Notes under the pieces: generated by a model
What the model was told of the DNA's origin: nothing
The model's input: the letters and a program-made list of their open reading frames with translations, nothing else
Databases searched by the model: none
Assembly (NCBI GenBank): GCA_963669155.1
Contig: OZ022594.1
Span: forward strand, 2,639,762-2,703,761
Reading direction: 5' to 3'
DNA length: 64,000 nucleotides
From: Arbacia lixula
Taxonomy: Eukaryota; Echinodermata; Echinoidea; Arbacioida; Arbaciidae
Translations under genes and position numbers: made by a program
Shown: piece by piece, positions 1 to 10,900 of the stretch
Numbering within the stretch: position 1 is the stretch's first letter
Layout of the letters: each line of letters opens with the position of its first letter

Positions 1-431
1 TCCCACACAAGTCCTTTGCAAAAGAGCCAGCGTTGTGTGTTTTAATTCGCGCCCCACCTAGCTCCCACCTCCCCCCCCCCCCCTTCGTGGGAAAACGCTT
101 CGTCCCTCGGATAGGACGCTAAATAGAGGTCCCGTGTATGCAACAGCCACACTGCATGTTAACGAACTCACTCTACTTCTCGATTAAGAGCAGGGTGAAA
201 ACTCGGTGGAATGGACAGAAAGCCTTTCATGGAAGACGGGTGAGAGATGTCGACCCCTCGTGGTTCACCCTAGAAGGCTATTCAGCCTACAAACGGTATC
301 AAACAGGTGTTAAGAGTGCCATACGAAATAATAAAACTCAATTATGTTAATACATTTTTTTTGTATTGAAGGTTATCGAATCGAATAAAATTGAATTGAA
401 TTAAACTGATTATGTAACTTTGTTTGGACAG
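1..431. other. Non-coding lead-in, probable intron of the SLC17 gene, with a repeat tail
   Basis: No exon is recognised here. A C-run lies at about 70-82. The stretch around 100-138 (GGATAGGACG, then GAGGTCCCGTGTATG) resembles the tail of tRNA-derived SINE or L2-type LINE repeats common in marine invertebrates; that identification is from memory. A 70-residue open frame at 138-350 resembles no known protein. The acceptor of the next exon is TTGGACAG at 424-431. Confidence 0.4.
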
Positions 432-674
432 GCCGATCTGAATGGCTGGAGATCATTTTTCTGGGTGTCCTTCGGTGTCGCCGTCACCTCGTGGCTCATC
501 TTCATGGTCTTCGCCAGCTCCGAGCTTCAGCCGTGGGCGAAATTACCACTTTCCGGAGACCAATCGGCCGTCGACCACGCTGTGAGTAAAATCGGCGTCC
601 TTGACGATGTCGATAACGATGCCGAGAAATTACTATACGCGGAGAAGAAAAAGACGAGCCGTGGGCAAATTTAG
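432..674 (+). CDS. Last coding exon of an SLC17-family organic anion / vesicular transporter (partial gene)
   Basis: This is the C-terminal exon of a solute carrier 17 protein (sialin / vesicular glutamate transporter family, major facilitator fold), which moves organic anions across vesicle, lysosome or plasma membranes. The exon opens after the acceptor TTGGACAG in phase 0. It encodes the loop residues ADLNGW, the last hydrophobic helix (FFWVSFGVAVTSWLIFMVFA) and then SSELQPWA, the ending typical of SLC17 proteins just after helix 12. An acidic, hydrophilic cytoplasmic tail of about 40 residues follows (DDVDNDAEKL), ending at TAG 672-674. All earlier exons lie outside the window, so the subtype (SLC17A5-like or VGLUT-like) cannot be set. 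Weak ATTAAA near 861 could serve polyadenylation. The exon is clearly richer in GC than its surroundings. Confidence 0.8.
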   Translation, partial: ADLNGWRSFFWVSFGVAVTSWLIFMVFASSELQPWAKLPLSGDQSAVDHAVSKIGVLDDVDNDAEKLLYAEKKKTSRGQI

Positions 675-1215
675 AGTGGTAGTCTTCAGAGCAGTGCAAA
701 TCGTACTCAAATTATGATGCAATTTTACTTGGAAAAAGGTTTACGATATCTTTATTTGCCACACTGGGCAAAGATTTAATACTCTGATAAACACTATTCT
801 ACATGTATATACAAATTTGCATGAACCACGGGTACAACTTATAGATCGAGATTTTTGGAAATTAAAGCGAATAATTGTGCATATCATATCTCTAAGTTGC
901 CTATTCATCTGATCACACGAGATATCCCTGTTTGCCGCAATTATTTGACTGAGTCGATTGGATTGGATTGTGATTGCAGACTCCCAACGATATTTTCAAA
1001 CGACCCGTCCTAAAATGCCTTGGAAATGACAAAAGTCAATACATGTATAATATAAGCCCACTAAAAGTAAAGTTGAAACTACTTGATATTGAAGGAAGTT
1101 TTTTTAACAGTTTTTAATTTCATGATGTTTTATGATATTTACTTCTTTAAACATACATACAGGTATTTTAATCCTGCAGAATTGATTCACCCCTTGGTTA
1201 GTGTGTGAGTAAAAT

Positions 1216-1490
1216 CCCGTTTACAGTGCAGGGCCGGCGATGTGGTCGTAGTGGATGTCTGCATGTGAACAAACGACTATTTTGGGTCACAGTGATGTGC
1301 AAATCACAGCGGAGAAGTACCCCATTTGGTCCGGCTTGCGTTTACAGTGAGAAAAGCTGGGCCAAGCGGCCTCCACAATCCTAATGTCGTCCAAATGCGC
1401 AGCCGTTTTTGGTACCCCTTTTGGCATTTTGAGCGCTTACAGTGAAAAAGAGCCCGCGCTCGGCCCGGCATTTTTTTCACTGTAAACGAG
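1216..1490. mobile_element. MITE-like element with GTTTACAGTG termini
   Basis: The left end reads CCCGTTTACAGTGCAGGGCC and the right end is its inverted form, with CACTGTAAACGAGG at about 1479-1492. Further copies of the terminal motif (CGTTTACAGTGAG near 1340, CGCTTACAGTG near 1434) lie inside in direct orientation. The body is GC-rich compared with its flanks, and no open frame is present. This looks like a non-autonomous DNA transposon or a composite of nested copies; the superfamily is unknown. Confidence 0.55.
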
Positions 1491-2707
1491 GTCTAAGACA
1501 ATGTAGACGTTCAGACATAAGAAGAAGAATATTTATCAGGATGTTATCTTAGTGTTTAAACATTACTTTTGTTTCTTATGTGAATATTGCAACTTTTGTA
1601 GGAATATTTATGTATTATAGGCTAATGACTGTGGAATTAACGTTTGATGATACACCACCTCTTCATTTTTGCAAAGCCGAATAGCGTACAGGGCGTACAT
1701 GTGATGAGTATGTACAGCCATGATGTGCGTACAAAGCTACATCATTCGATCCTTTTCTAGCTTTGATACAAAGGAACATTATCTACATTAGCCCGTATTC
1801 TGAACACAGGTTAAACGCAAACAGTATACTAACCTGGAATAACTTAATGGGACGCCAAACAAGCAACATGAAACATTAGTCTTGATTCAATATCACTGAT
1901 TCTGTCCTCGGAATCAGTATAATAGGTACGTCTACATATAGATTACAGCTGATAATTAAAATCACCCACTGCTGTGAAAGTAAATGGTTTTGTGACATCA
2001 TCAGATGATTTATTTTGCGCCCCATAAAGTTAGTCTACGTTATGTCCGCGGTCTAAGTTAAACCACCTTTTTGAATCCGGGTCATCATGTACACATGGTT
2101 CAAATTGTATGTAAAAAATAAATTAAATTAAATAATTCGCAATAAAAATAGGAGTAGAAAATTGCTAATGCAATTAAAACAAAGTGACATTTTCACATTT
2201 ATTTGTTTTTCTTTTAAAGATACGTTTACTCAATAAACGAATTGTTGAAAGGTGTTTGTACAAGGAAAGACTGATCTAATGTGTAATCATCGACATTATT
2301 ACATCTATATAGGGTGTCGCCGTATGGGCATTACTACATGTGCAGCTATCCGATTCTTCTGCTTGTCGACTCGTTTGCTTTTACAAATATAACAAAAAAG
2401 AAATTCACATAGGAATTGAAACTATCTAGGTAAAAAGTACTATGGCATTAGAAATGTTACATTAACAGTTATACTTCATAACTAAGAAACAGTTTTGTAT
2501 GTTATCATGATTATGTTCATGTCATTTCGTACTTTAAGCCTAACATTACCAGGCCTTGGCCTCCAAATATAATGTTGACTTTCATCTTCATGCTTATGGA
2601 AATGTGAGAGTCAACTGGTTTAAGTATAGGCCTAATGTTTCAATAGTGGTCATAAAACATTCATAGTGGTTGATTAATCGACATCAATAGTAAAGTGATA
2701 TTATAGT

Positions 2708-2818
2708 GCCCTTGGAACAATCACAGTGTTGCCACAGTGTGTTCACATATTTAACTATGTGTTCACAGTGTTGTCACGGTGTGGCAACACTGTGTTCTTT
2801 CCACATGTTCCATAAGGG
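2708..2818. mobile_element. Short foldback element, about 110 bp
   Basis: The ends CCCTTGGAACA and TGTTCCATAAGGG are inverted copies of each other. Inside, CACAGTGTTGCCACAGTG pairs with CACGGTGTGGCAACACTGTG on the opposite arm around a short AT-rich loop. Nearly the whole element can fold into one hairpin, as in many small MITEs. Confidence 0.55.
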
Positions 2819-3300
2819 TGTAGCCCACCACTTGCTCATTACCGGGCATAATATTATTATCGTTTAATCCATCGGTGCTTTCTTGCATAAGTAACACACA
2901 CAAGACGCTTAGAACACAAGTCCTTCAGCAGACAAGGGGGTATCGACGTGTTCTTACAGGGACGCCACGTAGAGTCTCTGTCTCTTCAAGAGAACGTCAC
3001 TTTTCATGCACGTGTGAACTGGCCTGCTTCCACCTGGGCACAATCCAAGCATAAATAGGAGTATGTTTCATACCAAAATTACGAGCGTTCACGTTAACGC
3101 ATGTTCACGATTATCTATACACAACGTTTAACGCGTAAAATATAAAGAATGGTGCATGTGCCGCCACTCTGCTAAATACAATGTCGTTCCAAAGTCAATA
3201 TGCTGATATGTCCACTTAGATGAGATTAAGCTCGTCTCTAAAATTAGTTTTCAATGCACACAACATAGGGTGTGAAAGGTGACGAGGGCTCTCTCTGTCT

Positions 3301-3984
3301 TCATTTTGTTTTCGATCTGTTGTGCTTCTTATCGCCGTTCCGGCTAGGAGTCCTGTCGCCCACCAAAGAAACATAGACCTTCGATTTCTCCCGATCAGCC
3401 TTGGTGATTCTGCTGAAGTCTAGCGCCCTCAGGTTTGGCAACTTAGCCAGGATCCTCTGCCTATATCCCGGCTCGGACTCGATCGGGTTCCCATGCAGAG
3501 TCAGACTAATAAGGTTGGGCAGCCGGGACAGTTTCGCGATCTCCCTGGTGTCCTCGATCGCGTTTCCATGGAGATAGATGATTTTGAGTTTGGGGCAGGT
3601 AAGGAGGATCTCATCGACGGTGATGAGGTAGTTGAAGGAGAGGTCGAGCCAGAAGAGTTCGGCAGGGTTGACGATCATGTCCTGGAGGAACCCCTGGAAG
3701 CCCTTCCACTCCTGCAGGAGGTTGTTGTTCATCTTCAGCGTCGGGGTCAAGTACTTCCCGTCCTCCGTCTTGATCGGCTTCTTCCCTCCATTCTCCCGCG
3801 GCTCGTCGTCCTTCCCGTGTAGGTAGGCGTCGAAGTTGCCGATGTTCATGAAGGAGAAGTCAAGAGGGGGCGCTGTGTATGGGAACTCCTCGTCCAAGGA
3901 CTTGACTTGCGGCTTGGCGTCCCGCGCCACCCGTGAGCGCGGGAAGTCCGGGCGGGGGATTTGCTGGTAGAAGGAGGTCTCCAT
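3301..3984 (-). CDS. LRRC51: Leucine-rich repeat-containing protein 51-like
   Basis: An intact 227-residue frame on the minus strand, from ATG at 3984 to TGA at 3301-3303. An in-frame TAA lies directly upstream of the ATG, which fixes the start. The protein matches vertebrate LRRC51 (the LRR partner of the LRTOMT locus): an N-terminal PPLDFSF motif, then LRR units with LDLSFNYL, IIYLHGNAIEDT and SLTLHGNPIESEPGYRQ, then an LRR cap-like end with LDFSRITKADRE. The tail is basic (SRNGDKKHNRSKTK). Vertebrate LRRC51 is about 190 residues, so this form has a longer N-terminus and tail. LRRC51 is small and probably cytoplasmic, with no catalytic role. The coding region is uninterrupted and much richer in GC than its flanks. 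No poly(A) tract or target duplication is obvious, so a retrocopy origin is possible but not shown. Confidence 0.88.
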   Translation of the reverse strand: METSFYQQIPRPDFPRSRVARDAKPQVKSLDEEFPYTAPPLDFSFMNIGNFDAYLHGKDDEPRENGGKKPIKTEDGKYLTPTLKMNNNLLQEWKGFQGFLQDMIVNPAELFWLDLSFNYLITVDEILLTCPKLKIIYLHGNAIEDTREIAKLSRLPNLISLTLHGNPIESEPGYRQRILAKLPNLRALDFSRITKADREKSKVYVSLVGDRTPSRNGDKKHNRSKTK

Positions 3985-5015
3985 TTATTTGCAGCTGATG
4001 ACCCTCTGATGGTAAAGGTAATTGGTATAGTTGTTTGGTTGGATGATCAGTGAGTGTTTATCTCTACGGGTAGGATAGGCTCCTCTTAAAGTTAATCGTT
4101 CTGAGAAAACGTCGCCCATCCTGCGAATGAAAGAGAATGAGAACACAGAGTATAGTGAAATATAATTCAATAACGAAAAAATATACGTATAATGGCACTA
4201 AATAATAGTAGAAGCTAGAAAGAACAAAGCCCGAGTCAAATGCATTACAGATAAAGACTTTAAGGGATTAGCCACCCTTAATATACATTTGCTTTAGTAC
4301 AACAAACAGAGAAACAGGCCAAGAAATGCTTCAATATTTCAGACATGAATTTTACAAGGACGTTTTGATTTTGTGACCATCATAAATCCTGTTACTAGCA
4401 CTGAATCCTTCTCATTGATCCATGTGTGCAACTCAATTAATTTCCAATAAATCATTCCGGGGACTTGACATTGCAGACCAAAGAAGACCCTGGTTACCAC
4501 TTGTCTATCTTGAATTTACTGAGCAAGATGACTAGACAAATAACTTTCTGCTCACTAGATATTTGTGTCTCTATCTGATTAATCTCTGATCTGAAGTATA
4601 GAGAGTATCTGATTTAAAATCTCTAATATCTCTGAATATATTATGGTTCTCTTATAAGAGGCAGGTTAGTAATTGTAGTCGTGACAATAAAAACCTTTGC
4701 AAGGGCCAGTTTCTAGGATTTATGATGACTCATACAGTCATATTCCTCATAAACCGGACATTCATACGTCACACCTCCAAAATTTCACCCAAAACAACTA
4801 TAACCTTCAGAATAATTGGGCTCCTGGAAAATGGATAATGCGAATTGATGCGGGGGAGTAGTAAAATTGGACTTGGTAACACTACTAATATTTTAACTTT
4901 TGAAGGACATGTCCAACGGGATTGTCTGATTTCCCTTCTGTCATTAAATCGAACCCCTGCCATACTCTACACCTTCATGGAAGTACCTTCCTCTCACAAC
5001 TTAATGAAAGACACC

Positions 5016-5018
<3 letters not shown>

Positions 5019-5056
<38 letters not shown>
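5019..5056. repeat. (AC)n microsatellite
   Basis: An uninterrupted run of about 19 AC units, flanked by single-copy-looking sequence. Confidence 0.95.
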
Positions 5057-5059
<3 letters not shown>

Positions 5060-5260
5060 CACACCCCTGGGGTAGTTTGGGCCGACAGGTGCCGGCTCAT
5101 AAAACATTAAAGCCCTATGCTTTCATGCTGCTTCTCGGGGTCTCCTATTATTGATGTAGCGACTATTATTCAGATGCGATCGGCAATCCTGGCTCGCTTC
5201 CGGTTCACCTGGACCCGTATGCAAACGTATGACAATGGTGGCGCCAGTCACTAATCAATA

Positions 5261-5525
5261 GAGCCGTTCGCACACACAAATCAAAATTAGTGAGATTTCG
5301 ACATCAGTCAGAATCTGGCGAAGTTGTCGTTTGTGAACGGAACATCTCACTAATTAGTGGGAGATTGATCGAGGTCGACATCGCACTATTAGCAGATTAG
5401 CGTGATTTGGGCGTTTTGGGGCAGGTGGATTTCTTTTTCTCTCCTAATTAGTATCGTGTGTGTATGAACGCATTTTCTTCGACCGCGGTCAGGATCTAAC
5501 TAGATGCTGTGTGTGAACGCGCCCT
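5261..5525. mobile_element. MITE-like element with terminal inverted repeats
   Basis: The left end GAGCCGTTCGCACACAC is matched in inverted form by the right end GTGTGTGAACGCGCCCT. Internally, GTTTGTGAACGGAA near 5330 and GTGTATGAACGCA near 5460 repeat the same terminal motif, so the element may be built of nested units. No open frame is present. The superfamily is unknown. Confidence 0.5.
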
Positions 5526-5756
5526 TGCGTCGATGTTTAGTGCTTCCACGTGGAAATTGACGTGAAATCAATAACGGAGGTAGGAAATATTATTATGATA
5601 GAAAATGAATACAACACGGATTTGAAAGGCATCGGAGAACACGTTGATGGACTACGTTGCCCGGTCGCTACTCTGCCCACTCGTTAGAGAACCATTATCA
5701 GTACTCATCCTAACATAATATTATCATTTTAGTATCCCATCATGAATAAGATGCCC

Positions 5757-5798
5757 CCCCCCTCTCTCTCCCCTCTCTCTCTATTCTCTCTCCCTCCA

Positions 5799-5882
<84 letters not shown>

Positions 5883-5920
5883 CCCCTCTCTCTCTCTCTC
5901 TCCCACTCTCTATATTTTTT
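5757..5920. repeat. (CT)n microsatellite, interrupted
   Basis: About 160 bp of near-pure CT with short C-run and TATT interruptions. This is a polypyrimidine/polypurine tract that could take up triplex DNA. The frames encoding only Ser/Leu or Arg/Glu here are not genes. Confidence 0.95.
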
Positions 5921-6362
5921 TTCTCTCCTTTTCTTTGTTTCTGCAGTTTCCTTGCGCTCTCTCTCTCTTTCTCCATCTCTCTTATCTAGTACATTTAAAT
6001 ATCTATCTCAATTCAACGTGAATATGATGACAAAAATTAAAACGGGCATGGCAGTAGCAAACAGTCTGCAGCAAACTGTCATGACAATATAAGCATGATA
6101 GGGAACAGTTATGCTCATCGACAGCTTGGTCTGATTGGCTGTGTTGTCAAAACAAGAATACAATTCTGTTATCACATAACAACTAACACATACTGATATC
6201 TCTTGATCTCTTGTCGCAGTGTGCAAGGATGTAACATGTACATTATGTAACTAACGTTATCGATGGCACACATACGAAAATAATAATTAAAGGACTCAAT
6301 GTACATGTTATAAATACGTATCCTATCAATTATTTATCGCGATTACTGTCTAAATTTCAACC

Positions 6363-6556
6363 TTAAAGGGAAACTCCAATCCAAGAATAAGTTTCCAATT
6401 TGCCTCCCCAAAATGTGAATGTTCGTATCATTAAAACATTCATAACTTTCTTATTAGTTCTCTGATTGTTCTCAAACTTTTTGTTAAACTCAGTCTGAGT
6501 GTCAGTTTCTGGTTGTGGTTCAAATAAATCATTTTGGACATGGAACGCCCCTTTAA
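6363..6556. mobile_element. Short element with TTAAAGGG ends
   Basis: The element begins TTAAAGGGAAACTCCAATCC and ends GGAACGCCCCTTTAA. The outer TTAAAGGG and CCCTTTAA form a short terminal inverted repeat with TTAA at each edge, as expected of a TTAA-targeting non-autonomous DNA transposon. About 194 bp, no coding potential. Confidence 0.5.
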
Positions 6557-7269
6557 CTTGCTATGCGCCATACGTGAATTTATTTACAAATACTACACAC
6601 AAATCCCTCTGAGCTACATTTATCTTGCATTCAAGCTGCTAAACGCTTGGGTTAAGGCAAAAACATGCGGACGTCGTAAAACAAAATTAATAGTTTTTAG
6701 GGCATAATGAGAAAGTTTCATCTGAGAAAAGATATTTCGATCATTGAATGTTGATGTTTGGAATGGGAAACCAATATGCATGGTACATCACGCAAAATCA
6801 AAGCAAATTGTTGCGAAATAAAATATTTACGATATTTAAAATCTTCATGACATACATATATAGTAATGAATTCTAAATCCAGGGCTGTACCTTTAAGATA
6901 ACAAGCGGCCCTAATCAAAGCGTAGATAAGATGGATGATATACCTTGTAAGGTCAACAAGTCGAACAAGTTAAGGGGTGCATGGTTGAAATAACCTTTGG
7001 CTAATCGGATTAATTTGATTAGAAGCGGTAAGAACATGTCGCAATAGAACCACCTGCATGGTTACCCAAAATAAACCCAAAGAAAATATTACCCTGGTCC
7101 TGGGCTGATTGATACTTTGTTTGGGAATCTATATAGGTTATAATGCTTCAGTACGGTGCGTATTGATTGCAGAATCTTTAGTCTGTAGATCTCATTCATG
7201 CCATTTTTCATTTTTAGCTCAGCTGAAAAAAAGTACTCTCAGGATAACGATGCATTTTGTCACTAGACG

Positions 7270-7690
7270 TATCGTCTCCTGAATCCATTCTTTCCTTCAT
7301 GTCTTACATCCGTTGAAAAGTAAAGAAATTAGCTTTCTATGGCGCAAAACGGGATCCCCTCCTTAATCCATTCGCTCCTAACTGCCTTACATCCATTGAA
7401 GAGCAGAGAAAATTACAGGACACCCCCCCCCCCTTCCCTCCCCTCCTCCTCACTTCACCCCCTCCAACAGTATGAGTCTTATATCCATTGGCTGGTAAAG
7501 AACATGAAGAAAGCAGCCTTTTAAGTCGCACCTACAGAATGACCCCGTCCCCTCACTCAATCCCCATTTCTTATATATCGAGTGAAGAGTAAGAAAGCAC
7601 CTTTGTAAGTCGCAAATAAAGCTAGGATGCACCCTCCTCTTTCTTTCTCTCTCCCTCCTAAAATTCATTGAACAAATACTGTGTCCAGGG
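7270..7690. repeat. Degenerate tandem repeat, roughly 100-120 bp units
   Basis: Successive blocks share a pattern: an 'AATCCATT' opening, a 'CTTACATCC(A/G)TTGAA(A/G)AG' core, an 'AAAG(A/C)A' segment and, in later blocks, 'AAGTCGCA'. I count about four diverged copies separated by C-rich spacers. Boundaries are approximate. Confidence 0.45.
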
Positions 7691-7746
7691 GACCGAAGTC
7701 TGAGCAAATAAAAACACTTTCTCCAGGTGCCTTTGTTTTGTAGATC

Positions 7747-7982
7747 TCATTGTTTGAATGAAAAGGGGGAATCCTTCTCAAACACGTTTGTTCCTCTCGA
7801 AGCTACTGGAATTGTTACGCGGCGCTCCGTGTCATCACGTTTGACAACATCTTTGTTTTTTTTAATCTTCGTGACCAGCTCGCTGAGATGGCCTTCCTCC
7901 CCTCCTTCCATTTGCTCAATAATAATCGTGCGCTGACGTGACATCTCTGTTTTGAGGAGACTAACTTCTAACTCTAGTCCAG
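7747..7982 (-). CDS. Possible isolated exon encoding a charged, coiled-coil-like segment
   Basis: On the minus strand an open frame runs through LEVSLLKTEMSR, IIIEQMEGGEEGHLSELV and TKIKKNKDVVKRDD, then VTIPVASRG. The spacing of hydrophobic residues among Glu and Lys looks like an amphipathic or coiled-coil stretch. GC content is locally raised. Plausible acceptors exist (GGACTAG near 7975 in minus sense), but I could not find a convincing donor or a neighbouring exon. It does not belong to LRRC51, which is complete by itself. Treat it as a candidate only; it could be chance or a remnant. Confidence 0.22.
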
Positions 7983-10900
7983 AATAGTAATGATGACTTG
8001 AATGTCATTGCATAGTTATGTTCGAATAGTTCGGTAGTAATTAGGAAAGAAAATACGCCCCTCATCCTCCCCCCCCCCACACACACCCTCTCTCTGTCTC
8101 TCTGTCCTGATACAAGGAGACATGATGCAAAAACACATCGGAGGTGGTGCATTATCAGGTAAATAATCATGATATAGACAAGCTTGATAACTAAATTTGC
8201 TGCATCTGCAATGTTTCCTATTGTAATGACAGGGTTATATGCAGCGACTCTGACAGATACAACATACATTAAATCCCATGTATAAAAGTATCCAACTCTT
8301 AATCCAAAAAAGTACTGACGTCACCACTGCTCAAGGAAACCTTACAGCAATGGATCTCTGTCATCTGTTTGCGAGGCAGATCTTAAGTAAATCTTCGCGG
8401 GGAAGCCCGCAAGAAAAATAAGAAAAGAATTAAAGATGCCCGTCGTATGGCTTCGCTGTCACTAGTAGCTTTAAACCCTAGGTAACCATTTTGTTCACGG
8501 GCGTTAACCCATTTATCCCCACGCACAACACCGCTCTATGGTTTTAGCGTACACTGATTAGCAAGAATACATCAATGACGTAACAAAGAGTTAATCCTAT
8601 CAGCGTATTGCCGCGTAGGGCGTTATAGCTATAATTGCGAATTCTCCTTTCAAATCCCTGCCCTATTGCAACGAACCATTATTCACATCCACAAGCCGAC
8701 TCGAATAACCGGGGTGTAAGGAGATAATTCAAGACGACATTAAAACGACTAGTTTTCATGAACTGCTAATAATAGGGTCCCCGGTGGTGGTATTTTGAAA
8801 ACGAACTTCAGTTTTCACTTAAATTTCGAGTTAAGTCCCGTATGATCCAAACTGTGATTGGCGTAGTTGTAGACTAAACCAAGTTACTGACATGGCTCAG
8901 AAAGTTTCAGACGAAGTAGGATGGGAGCGTGTTGGAGGAGCTTCATTTTTGTTTTGTTTAATTTTGGGGCTCCATGGAATAATATTCTAATGCTATCATG
9001 CAAACACATTTCATGCTTATTTTCTCACCATTCACAATATTAATGTAATAATTATTTTCTCACCATTCACATTGTTCATACAATTATGGGCAATTAGCCA
9101 ATAGGAACATTCAGCCAAAATGTACCCTCGTGCTATGTTTTCTAATATTGCAAATTTGCCAAATTGATGACTTTTCATTTTCTCGCCAGATTTTATTCAC
9201 ACTTCTTCAAATCTGTTTATAAAATGTTTGCTTTTATGGGCTTTTTATTTTATATTTTCCCAGTCAAAAAGAAAAAAAATAACTGCTGATAGTCTAGACT
9301 TGCTCAATACATGTAGTTCTATATAGTATTGTTTTCTGAACATTCTTTCTTATCTCGTTTGATTATAATTCCTTACAGCGCATAGAACCAACATTGTGTT
9401 TATTTCTCACTGAACTGCACATGTTCTCTGTTTGTATAAATTATGGAAACCATGTTGTGTTATTATGTCATAGCAGGGGCTCCTGGTAGAAGGGGCTACC
9501 CTGGGTAAATAATACTAATAAGATATAGAATAAAAAATATGTGATATGTACGCTACAAATACATGTTTATTATTTTTTATGTGTTAATCTAGAATCGTTT
9601 GTAACCGATACCCGGGGGAATCGGGATTGTGTTTATGTGTTCCTTGTTTTCGGAGTAAAGACCCATCAGTATACAATCCAGACCAACTTGGAGGTAACTT
9701 AGCAATATTTGATGGTGATGAGGGAAATCAGCCAATCCGCAAATATTTGCCAATCTGTGGGATCCCAGATAGAGATTTTCCCAAAGAATCCAAGCGGCAG
9801 ATTTAAATGACAGGGAGGCCCCTTTGCCAAATTCATGAAACGCGGCAGGAATCAATAAAATACCCTGCTGATAGCTTATATGACATTTCACAGTCATGGC
9901 TTCACGAACCTTTTCAGGATTGTGTTAAACTATTGTTATTAACGTTTGAAATGCCTCATTTCATTGCGACCGAAATCTACATTCATGTACCATAGATTAT
10001 AGCACCGGTTGGTCTCCGGTCTCAAAACTACAGGGACCTCTTAATGTTTCACGACCCGCCCAAAATCTTCTCGCAATCTAGCAGTCGATATGATTATACA
10101 ATATATGCACTTTCTTCTATTTTCCGTGGTTTTCACAATAACAACAGCAAGTTACCTGTAATGGGCTACCCTGACTTTAGTGTTGTTTAGAAAAAATTAT
10201 CGGCGTCCTCATTCACATCTCAAATATAAATTTTACTCCATTAACTTACTTTTTTATTATCATTATACTATATAAATGTGAGTTTTATCATGTTATGCAA
10301 GTTGTTTTCCTTTTTTGGTATTTGTATGTAATGGTAACAATTTCTGTAAACTACGACTTTCAACACTGCTGATCCAGAGGTCGTTTCACTGCAGATATAC
10401 ATTTTTAAAAAGATAGACGCGTCATCCTGCCAAATCGTCGCAGGACGCTGCGCAGTCTTCTCTGCAAATTAGGCCACTTTCGTCATGTACGCAAATTTTA
10501 GTCACGTCATCCAAACCATACGTTACTAATGGTAACCCTAAAGCTTTTAGAGGTTTGTCCGAGCTACACCAACCAATAGATTCAGAGAGCGTTCCACTCA
10601 TTGAAACTGAATCACGAAATGCCGGTACAGGTGTTTGCAATAACGCGTCCCGAGGAAGTTAGGGGGGAAAGTTGTGAATACATTACCAAAATGGCTTATT
10701 TAAGGCCAAGGCACATTATGTGGTGGTGCACAGTGCAATCAATTCTGCTGGGGCAGATCTTGCGAGATTAGGTCGCGCCGATGTATTTTTAAGACAATGT
10801 GAATAGACGACAAAATGAAAAGACATCTGCGCTAAGTCTTATAAAGAACAAGGATAGATTAAGGATGTGTGAAGCGAGCTGGTTTCATACAACCTCACAT

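Larger units (their letters stand above)
675..3300. other. Intergenic, AT-rich; two MITE-like elements
   Basis: The 3' UTR of the SLC17 gene probably occupies the first part. I see no other exon-like frame. Two inverted-repeat elements lie here (1216-1490 and 2708-2818). The rest is AT-rich without recognisable signals. Because LRRC51 lies on the opposite strand, the two genes converge and this region holds both 3' ends. Confidence 0.6.
3985..7746. other. Intergenic with microsatellites, two MITE-like elements and a local tandem repeat
   Basis: The promoter of the minus-strand LRRC51-like gene should lie just above 3984, but I see no clear core element. The rest contains (AC)n at 5019-5056, an element at 5261-5525, a (CT)n tract at 5757-5920, an element at 6363-6556 and degenerate repeats at 7270-7690. 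Open frames in the CT tract are low-complexity artefacts. Confidence 0.6.

Noticed and set aside
138-350. 70-codon open frame near the window start
   Set aside because: It does not resemble SLC17 sequence, lacks a donor leading to the exon at 432, and overlaps a repeat-like tail.
3493-3826. Plus-strand open frames overlapping the LRRC51-like gene
   Set aside because: They are antisense shadows of the GC-rich minus-strand coding region and have no independent support.
9589-9897. 102-codon minus-strand frame
   Set aside because: Mixed composition but no family resemblance, no splice signals at sensible positions and no neighbouring exon.
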